DNA from: Dipylidium caninum
Lineage: Eukaryota > Platyhelminthes > Cestoda > Cyclophyllidea > Dipylidiidae
Assembly: GCA_017562135.1 (NCBI GenBank)
Contig: QEYB01001456.1
Location: 124,001-188,000, forward strand
Length of the DNA stretch: 64,000 nt
Direction of reading: 5' to 3'
Under the pieces are notes generated by a model that worked only from the letters and a program-made list of their open reading frames with translations, had not been told where the DNA came from and ran no database searches. How positions within the stretch are numbered: position 1 is the first letter of the stretch; each line of letters opens with the position of its first letter. The position numbers and the translations under genes were made by a program. Below, piece after piece: positions 56,352 to 64,000 of this stretch.

Positions 56352-59300
56352 ATGCTTTTGTCTGAACGCGAACCATTGATAACAAAACCCTATATCGTTC
56401 CCAAACAATCGTTGATTAGTAAACCAAAGCATTCACATTTCTCTAAACCGTCCTTTGTGAATTTTAGAAGGATGCTTACAGAAAATCTCTGTTCCACTCG
56501 GGATGTGTTTGGTAATACCCAAGTATGCCTGTTATACTTAGTTTTCTTGAACTTTATGTGACTTTCTCGGTATCAAATTTTATTTTTCAGCATGATGATC
56601 CTGTGAAAAAAAATACTTTAGAGACTGCAACCGCGGTTGGCCACGGGGATACAAACGGCTCCGCCGCCACTACTTTGGCTCACGGTATGGGTGCAGTCCT
56701 AAAAGACCAAGACTGTTTGGCTTCTTTGGTGGGTAACAGCACTGTACATGAGACGCATAGCAAAAAAAAAGAGGTGTCCGTTAACATCTTGCCGCAACTT
56801 GACCCTAATGGTGAAGAAAAAAGACTCAGCTTTTCGATAAGTTCCTTGCCGGTATGTGAGAAAACGGAAAATTTTGTTGCAACTCGTAAATCCAAACGGC
56901 AATCGATTTTGAACTCAAAGAACTCTGCTGCTAAGTATAACAAGGAAAAGTTGGCCATACATAGCGAGTCACAACGCCTTATACGAGGTTTGGTTACCTA
57001 TGGTTTTAAGTATTTTACTTAGAATCGGCGGTGCATCTTCCTATCTATAGACCTAAAGAGTACTCGACACTTGCTGAATTCCGTAAATCTCTTAAAAAGT
57101 AAGCAATCGGGGCAAACGCGGAATCTGAAATCTGTCGGGTAACATTTGCTCGCATTCGTAATTCCTTTTAACTAGCGCGCAAAATGACAAGACTACTGTT
57201 TGCGGACAATCGGCATCAGCGAGTGGTAGCGGTTTGACGTGTGCTAAAATTCGGATGCTTGGTGATAACGCCAAGCTATTTTCCACTGGAATTTCTTCAC
57301 CTCGACTTCTTCCGGCTAATGATAGCGATGTTATTGACCTACGTGAGTTTCTCAATGTTTTACCCCGCTAAATTCCTAGTATTTATTCATATTTTATATT
57401 GCAGTCGACGAAAATCCGATCCCAACCGCTAAAAACCCTCATCTTGACCAACTGTTATCCAGATTTGCTAATTGTAAGAAAGCTAACGTTCTAGACAAAG
57501 AGAATGAAACGGTAAAAGCCTTGGAGTACTCACTTGTTACAAAGGTTCGTCCAGTCTACGTTCTTCTGCAGTAAACTATTTGATTAGTGAATGGATTTTT
57601 ACATTTTTTCTTCATCTGTATAGTCCCTTGACCTTAGTTCTCCTACCTTCCTCAATTTGGGATTGTGTTACAAATTTTACAGGTGAAAGACGGTAACACA
57701 GGAAGACTCACCCTTCAGTCGGATACAGTTACCTACAGGCCAAATCACACAAGAGCGATGACATGCACTGACCGGCGCATGTGGGCTAAACACAGGTCCG
57801 AATTACAGGAAATCATGCGTTTCAAAAGGCTTAAACAGTACGCTGAAAGAACGCAACAGTATGAGTCCGCAAAACTTATTTCGGACAGCCCTGCTAGCGG
57901 ATCAGATGAAGTATACTGTTTTCGACTTAATTAACAGTAGATATTTTTATCTGCTTAAATAACTTGCGTTTTATGTGAACGTTTTCTCCTTTTGCTCAAC
58001 CCTTAAGTTCACGTCTACAAACCCCTCATAAAGTTTCGATCTCTGTGATTTTGCCTGGCTAAAGTTGGCCTACACTTGAGTTTATAATACACTCGTTGAT
58101 TTTTGATTCAATTGAATTGCCGTGGCTCATAATTTAAGAATTAGGCTTAGAAAGCATATTTTTCATAAGAGTTTCAAAGTACTCTAGTTGTTAGTTATGC
58201 AAATATTTGCATTTAAAGGAAGAGGATTGGTTAGAGGAGAATGAAAGCGTAATTTCTACCGAGACAGAAATGGAACAGGACGGGGTTATCAATGATCCTC
58301 CCAATGTGTCTCATGTTCGAAAAAAAAGGAACCCGTTCATGGACGATGAGGCAGAAGATGATGATTGTAATGATTACTCGATTGAGAATGAAATTACACT
58401 ACCTAATAAAGGTGAAAGCCATAAGGTGAGTTCCATAGGTATTTCTGCGCAGAATATCGCCCTATACTATTGGCCTGCTAACGTCGTGGTCTTTCAGTCT
58501 GCATCTAGCAATTATCCCGGTGTTCGTAAATCGTCGCTTGGTATACCAGCCTTCCCATCTGGACCTTCCGTTGAGCCCAGCGAAGTCGACCTCTTTGCCA
58601 ATGACGCTACTTTCGTAGATAGTACTTCGGCACTTTCCGTTCAAATACACTCTTTAGGTCGTACTCATACTCCCGGTATAATTCTACCCTCGGAATTTGA
58701 GGCATCCATCGCCACGACTTTAAATCGTTCTTGGAGCGGAACCCCTTATAGCATGCTCTTTAGTCAGAAACGACTTCCTTCACAGGATTGTAAATTATTT
58801 TTTGCTTTTGTTCTCACTCATTTTAGTAGACACTTCAGAATATTTGTCAATGGGCATCAATAAAGAAGATGAAACAATTTTAAGCTCTTTTACTTCACAA
58901 ACACAAATCGTTTCAACTTCAGATCAATTCAGTTCTCCCAAAGATGTGATCTACCACGAACCATGTATGTTCAATAAAGGCTAATTCATTCTTAGGTGAA
59001 GTTTTTATACAAAAATCTGGATCAGATTCACAGATTACATACCTAACCGAAACGCAGACGCTCAACGAATTGGACAAGAGTCAAGGTAGTTGACGTCATT
59101 TTTAAGCTTATTATTACAGATCCCACGTCAATAAATTCCTACATGCATACTGGTCTTTTGACGGACAAATCAGGAAGGCCAAAATTGATGCGAGTTCGCG
59201 ATTGTATGTCACATTTAACTGTTGTTTCATTTACTACGCAGGGTGTTACTCCACATTATCAAATGCTTCCCCGGAAAATGTGCCATTGTCTCTACCGGTA

Positions 59301-62300
59301 GCCAATCAAAATCCGCAGTGTCGGTTTTCTTCTGTTTATTACTACTATTAGTTTGTTGTTGCTAGACTTGAAGTTGTACTTTTTCGTTGCAGCTTGTGGT
59401 AACAACTCGTTCTTATCGTCCTTTGAAGAATCTTCGTTGGCTCAAGTTAACGCGGAACATCTGGTTCCTACATCCGAGGATTCTGAAAAGCTTACTATTA
59501 CACCGCCAACCCTTTCAATAGACGCTCAGTCGTCCAATGTAGCCTTTTCGGCCTACTCGGTAACCTTGGCTACATTTTTTTGCAATTTCTCTGCGGGTTC
59601 ATTTGTACGTGTTTTTGTTGTACCTCCTTTACACTTCTGGTCGGTCGGGTAGATGAGGTAGTAACATTTCTCAGTGCCATGCTACTTTTTATTCCAAGTT
59701 TAGGATTTCAATTTTTAATTTTTGATATATAGATGTTTAGGGTTTCGACTCCTCTTATGTTTATGTGTTTTTATTTTCCAGAACAAGGATCCGTGTAAAC
59801 GTCGTAAACGTATTCGTCAAGACTCCAGTGAGGAATCGAATGACAAGGGAGATTTCGAATACGGGGCCGAGCCTAGGGCCTTCTTGGGTGACACTGCGTC
59901 TCCCAAAGATAAGACAGAAATTGAGAAAATCCTAGATAATTCAAAATCCACAAAGGCATCGCATGTCGACTCTCCTGATTTAATGGAGACGATCAGTGGT
60001 GAAGAAGAGGAAGCCGAGGCCGCAACGTGGAAGAAAGTAAACAGAAGGGAACGGAATGAGGACGATTATGGGGATTTCAGTGATATTGGAGATGCCGAAG
60101 ATGGGGGCAGTGTTGTGTATTCTTCTAACGATGAGGAATTCCTTCTCCACGTTCAGGAAGAGGGGAAACATCCCAAGTATTTTGCAATATTTTAGTTATT
60201 CATGCTATAACCAGGAAATTTCTAGTAAACTTACACATTTTAAACAATTTTTTAAAATATCTTTCTGAGCAGTGTTATCGTAACTTGTATTCATTGCACT
60301 CTCTGGCCCCTCAAATATCTTTCGTCTGGGGTTAAGCTAATTGCTTAGATCTCACAACAATCAATTACGACACAGATTAACTTTATTTTGGGATGTTGTA
60401 CAGGTATAAACCGAAAGACTTCATCGACGAGGAGGCCGAACTCTCAGGCGATGAGGCAGAACGTGCCATGTATGTGGATGAGCGGGAAGAAGATGATGAT
60501 TCCGACGCTCACAGTTTGATAGAATTCTTCGATGAGAAGGAAATAGATGATAGGACTGGCAACATGCGACTCAATTTGGAACGCATTTATAATCGCATGC
60601 AGGATGATGATGATCAGCGGAAAATTCGCTATCTCAAGGTATATTTTCCTACCGTGACTCATAACTTAATCTTAGAGGTTTCTGTAACGCATATCTATTT
60701 TCTCGAGTCTGAATTTCTGTGTCTTAGTGCCTTGGGTAGTCTTTTGCATTCAATAAATTTTATTGTAATTTTAGTAATCTCATACGTTTCACTAGCTCGT
60801 ATGGGTCAGGTTTTTACATGAACAGTTTGCAGGATATATGGGAAGTTACTACATTTTCATGATTTCAGTGCCGGCTGGCTGGTCAACTGTTGTTTTCCTA
60901 AACTCTCTGGATTTTTTCTATTCTCTGCGACCTCAGTATTCTTAAAATCCGAAATATTGTAGGAACTGTTCTTCGAAGATGGCGACCTCCATGTTGACGA
61001 TGGAAGAGTGCGTAAACGCCGTTTTCGCTGGAGAGGTCTCGGTTAGTATTGCCACAATACCAAGATCGCTTTCGTTTTTTTCTATCTATTATTGTGCTCA
61101 TCCAACTTTTCACGGACATACCCCTTCTACTTGAATACTATCAGTAAAACTTTAGCGCCACTTTGGCTTTCTACTCGTAGATCATTTCTAAAGCTGCTTG
61201 TTTGACACAGGAAGGATTTCCTTTGGGTAAACCTACCTGTTATTTGACTCTATGGCATGAGATGTGTGATGAGACTCTGCTAAGCCATTTTCTGCGCATG
61301 TATTTACTTAGCCTTATATGCCATTTCAACTCCATCATCCTAGTTATTCATCATCAGCTTTTCTTTTCCTTCAATACTATGACTACAGCCTAGGTGTTTT
61401 ATTTTATGCGGCGATATTTTTTACCACAAAGCTGTGGCACATTTTTGAGCTATGTCCACAGCTAGGACTATCAAAACTTTCTGTATAAATGTTAATGAGT
61501 GTCACCTATAAGGCTATGTGTATTTGGAACTGAGCTCAATTCTTGTCTATTTTATGTTCATTTCATAAAAAGATTTATTGTTGGTCCTCGATCCTCAGAA
61601 AACGGCGATCCATTTACTTCCGGAGGAGCAGAATCGGAGAAAGAAAGCGAAGGCGAAGAGGAAGGTGATGTTGGCGGCGCCGTAGCCTCTTTTGGGTGGT
61701 TGTCTGGGGGAACAGGTGACATGAGTCGGTTGCTGTTGCAAAGAAATTCAGGTTCCATCTTTGGGAACGCTTCTTCGTTCAGTAGCGCGAATGGTTGCAT
61801 TAATAACGGAGACACAATCACTTCCAATTCTGACCTCCCAGTAGAAAATATTTTAACGTCTAATGATGATCCTCAGGAGAGTGCGGTGAGCTCATCCCAA
61901 CTACATAAAATGCATCTTTTGGTTGAACTAATCATAGGCTATACAGTTGCTTTAGGTTTCTGCACTTGGTCGTAAGGTTATTTTACCACGACGGTCTGGC
62001 CCGTCTTCCTCCAAGAAATCTCGTCCAGAGCCTTTTCAGACCACTAGTACAGGAGAAAAATTGTCTTCTTGTAAGAGTTTTTTTATCCATTCGCATTTTT
62101 TCCCGGTTATCACTTTACGGGCGAATTGGTAATTTTTGTTTTTAGGCGCGTCTACCACATCATCTCGACTAATTTCCATTGCCTTAACTGGCAACACTTC
62201 TGAATCGCGCGAATTCTCGTTCTCGGTCAAAGTATGTATTATCACGGAATTTTTTAAAAAAACACATTTGCTGATGGCACTTTTCTCCATTTTTGTAGCG

Positions 62301-63101
62301 AGGTTCCCTTCTCAACCGTTCCGCTAACGCTGTCGCAATACTTCCGAGATCAAATTCAGTGAACTCGCGCGCCGCACTTCTCCATACAGATGGAATTGTA
62401 GAGTCTGTGGATCTCGACTCATCTGACACACCACTCAATAGTGGGGAGAAACGATTCCGGGTCCCCAGTCTCGGTCTTCGTAATAAGTTGGATCTCTGCT
62501 GTTTCAATATGAAAGCAAGTAGCAGTCCACCTTCCAAATTCGTGACCAACCCCACTAATTTCATCAAATCAAATGACCTCCGACCTCCATTAGTTCTCTC
62601 GGTATGAAGGTGTCACTTGTTGTTGGTATTACGGATCATCTCACTTTTTGTGTAACTGTCGTCATTGTTATTTCATCGGTGCTGAAACGTAGCCTTCCAT
62701 GGTGCTATCAGTAATTGGGTACTTTGCTAGTTTTCGGTTTGATAGTTTTGAAACATTTGGCTGGTATTGTTACTTATCTCTTTAGCCTGTAGTCCAGACT
62801 GAAGTGTTCTTTCCTACTTTGTACCTTTTATGGGATTGTAAATACTCCATTCTGCAATGTTCTCGGAACACGTATCTTAGGTCTGATTGGTTGATTCCAT
62901 TCATGAAGTTGAAGTGCCTTCCTCATGCACAACTTTTTATACCCTGTTAAATACGGTTGGTTGTCTTATGCACCTACATTTTGTGCTGTTTTTTCAATGT
63001 ATTTACTTTGTTTTCAGAGTCCAAACAATCGATCCAAAAGCTCGCCCCCCATAAGTGATGCAACTTCGAAGTTCACGAGTATTTTTAAGGCCCTTATTTG
63101 A
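56352..63101 (+). CDS. CLSPN: Claspin (replication checkpoint adaptor)
   Basis: Exons read include 56352-56522, 56591-56987, 57023-57098, 57176-57342, 57405-57544, 57683-57910, 58219-58425, 58498-58788, several small ones between 58831 and 59650, 59782-about 60160, 60404-60638, 60963-61041, about 61570-61885, about 61977-62070, about 62146-62230, 62299-62601 and 63019-63101. Diagnostic blocks are [20 protein letters not shown] (family [17 protein letters not shown]), KDFIDEEAELSGDEAER and DDDDQRKIRYLKELFFEDGD then LHVDDGRVRKRRFRWRGL (family [33 protein letters not shown]...RMRKFRW), plus GSLLN and a C-terminal SIFKALI. Claspin is an acidic nuclear protein that travels with replication forks and brings Chk1 to ATR. 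The start at 56352 is the first in-frame ATG with good continuity and is tentative. Exons 61.2-62.2 kb are the least certain. Confidence 0.9.
56591..57098 (+). CDS. CLSPN: Claspin exons with the RLIRES motif
   Basis: Exon 56591-56987 ends HSESQRLIR at a phase-1 GTTTGG donor. Exon 57023-57098 begins [20 protein letters not shown] then RKSLKK. The spliced sequence matches the most conserved N-terminal stretch of Claspin, [20 protein letters not shown] then NKTIHDFFKRK. Confidence 0.9.
60404..61041 (+). CDS. CLSPN: Claspin core exons: acidic patch and DGDLH motif
   Basis: Exon 60404-60638 begins YKPKDFIDEEAELSGDEAER and is rich in Asp and Glu. It ends LNLERIYNRMQDDDDQRKIR then YLK at GTATAT. 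Exon 60963-61041 gives ELFFEDGDLHVDDGRVRKRR then FRWRGL at a GTTAGT donor. This block identifies the Claspin/Mrc1 family. Confidence 0.92.
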
Positions 63102-63599
63102 CGATAGTCTTACTCTTTCTATGTTTGTTTGCCGGATTTTGTCCGAAACTAGTGGTCTTTAAAGATGTGTTTTCATTGTATATTAAAATGTCTTCCTGGC
63201 CTCCTGTTACTTTTATCTGGTCGCTTATTTCGGAATTATGGTTTGGCAATTTTTTTTCTGATTAAAAACATCGCTGCAATTAGTGAGAGCGTCTGTGCTG
63301 CCCGTGCGGCGATCGCATGCTCTTGGCTATCACTTTGTGTCAGGCGATGGTTACCACTGTTGACTGCCTCTCCTTTGTCCCTTTCGTGTTGCTGGGGTAG
63401 TGTCCGACACGGGTACGATTAGGTAGAGGGGCTGTTGAATTGTCCCATCAACTATTTCTGTCGAGTTCAAGTGGTGGAGAGCGCGGGGGTGCGGCTCTGT
63501 GTTCTGTCGCCCTGTTAACCGGGCGTGGTCGTCAAGTTCGAGCGGCCGCCTGGCCGGTGCCGCTACCCGAGGACGTGACTCATTGTCTGGCGCCTTCTC
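63102..63599. other. Spacer between Claspin and the SLC1 gene
   Basis: Contains the Claspin 3' UTR and the start of a GC-rich stretch upstream of the SLC1 exon. No exon is seen. Confidence 0.5.
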
Positions 63600-63749
63600 T
63601 CGCGCACGTCGGCTTTGCGCTGCCATTGGTCGGATCGGGGAAGCGTTCGGAGCGCCATTGGCTGTGCGCAGTCATATAACCACACCACCGTGGAATGTTC
63701 TATCCAAAGCCGAGGAGTGTTTCTCGTGGTGTCGTTGGTCCCACTTTCG
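63600..63749 (+). promoter_or_regulatory. Likely promoter and 5' leader of the SLC1 transporter gene
   Basis: Two inverted CCAAT boxes (ATTGG) lie at 63625-63629 and 63657-63661, each inside a similar GCCATTGG context. A TATA-like TATAA lies at 63675-63679, about 70 bases before the ATG. The surrounding 63460-63660 is GC- and CpG-rich, unlike the AT-rich sequence on its left. Confidence 0.4.
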
Positions 63750-63885
63750 ATGGCGCGAAGTTTTAGGCGACTACTAAAAAACCACCTCATGGTGCTTCTG
63801 ACTATCCTCTCAGTAGCCGTCGGTGTTGCCTTGGGGATGGTTCTGCAAATCACCAAGCCTAGTGACGAGGTCGTGTTATGGATTG
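63750..63885 (+). CDS. SLC1-family (excitatory amino acid) transporter, first coding exon (partial)
   Basis: From ATG 63750 the frame reads MARSFRRLLKNHLMVLLTIL then SVAVGVALGMVLQITKPSDE and VVLWI. It stops at a phase-1 GTATGC donor (63886). Short basic N-terminus, then first membrane helix with LL(T/S)...V.GV.LG, then an acidic segment leading into YWI.FPGE is the start of EAAT/SLC1 glutamate transporters. These are Na+-coupled plasma-membrane carriers that clear glutamate or move neutral amino acids. The remaining exons are outside the window, so subfamily cannot be told. Confidence 0.7.
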
Positions 63886-64000
63886 GTATGCCTCTCTTCG
63901 TTGTATGCTTTGTTATAAAGTTCTTTTTACTAACAGTGGGGTGAAATAACTAATAGTGGCTCCTTTTTTTCAATCGCTATCCGAGTTATTCGGAAAAGTG

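Noticed and set aside
1..64000. Prokaryotic systems, CRISPR arrays or operons
   Set aside because: Genes are intron-split with metazoan families. No regularly spaced repeats, ribosome-binding sites or co-directional short-spaced frames were seen.

Overview
The window is animal nuclear DNA. Every recognisable gene is split into short exons by GT-AG introns of tens to about 1500 bases. The order is: a HECTD1-type ubiquitin ligase, a muscle-type spectrin-repeat plus immunoglobulin (Ig) protein, two orphan seven-pass receptors, WDR11, Claspin, and the first exon of an SLC1-type glutamate transporter. All are metazoan families, and the copies are strongly diverged from vertebrate ones. That divergence, the compact introns and the odd 7TM receptors suggest a parasitic flatworm, probably a tapeworm. 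This is inference; no rRNA or spliced-leader sequence was seen to confirm it.

Layout. 754-9060 (-) is the N-terminal and middle part of a HECTD1 homologue: ARM region, ankyrin repeats, SUN-like region. It runs off the left edge before the HECT domain. A 1.6 kb divergent spacer follows. 10640-27496 (+) is a long gene with an N-terminal half of spectrin-like helices (10640-14449) and a C-terminal half of about nine Ig domains (14952-27496). The two halves may be one gene or two. 27497-34776 is mostly non-coding, with two weak exon-like segments near 30.3-31.1 kb and a degraded reverse-transcriptase motif at 32.1 kb. 34810-36336 (+) and 42510-39898 (-) are two related seven-pass receptors placed tail to tail. 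44325-54445 (+) is WDR11 with about 22 exons. 56352-63101 (+) is Claspin. 63750-63885 (+) is the first coding exon of an SLC1 transporter that runs off the right edge.

The genes do not form a pathway. Their products act in ubiquitination (HECTD1), muscle or cytoskeletal structure (spectrin-Ig protein), membrane signalling (receptors), vesicle trafficking or Hedgehog-type signalling (WDR11), replication checkpoint (Claspin) and glutamate uptake (SLC1).

Two window-wide features stand out. Several well-supported exons contain single-base frameshifts at short homopolymers (about 8958, 11245, 26960 and 50918). This pattern looks like assembly error rather than gene decay. The central 13-40 kb is visibly richer in G+C than the AT-rich flanks. 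Exon boundaries below were read by eye from splice consensus, frame continuity and remembered family alignments. They are good to a few bases where a phase is stated and approximate elsewhere.
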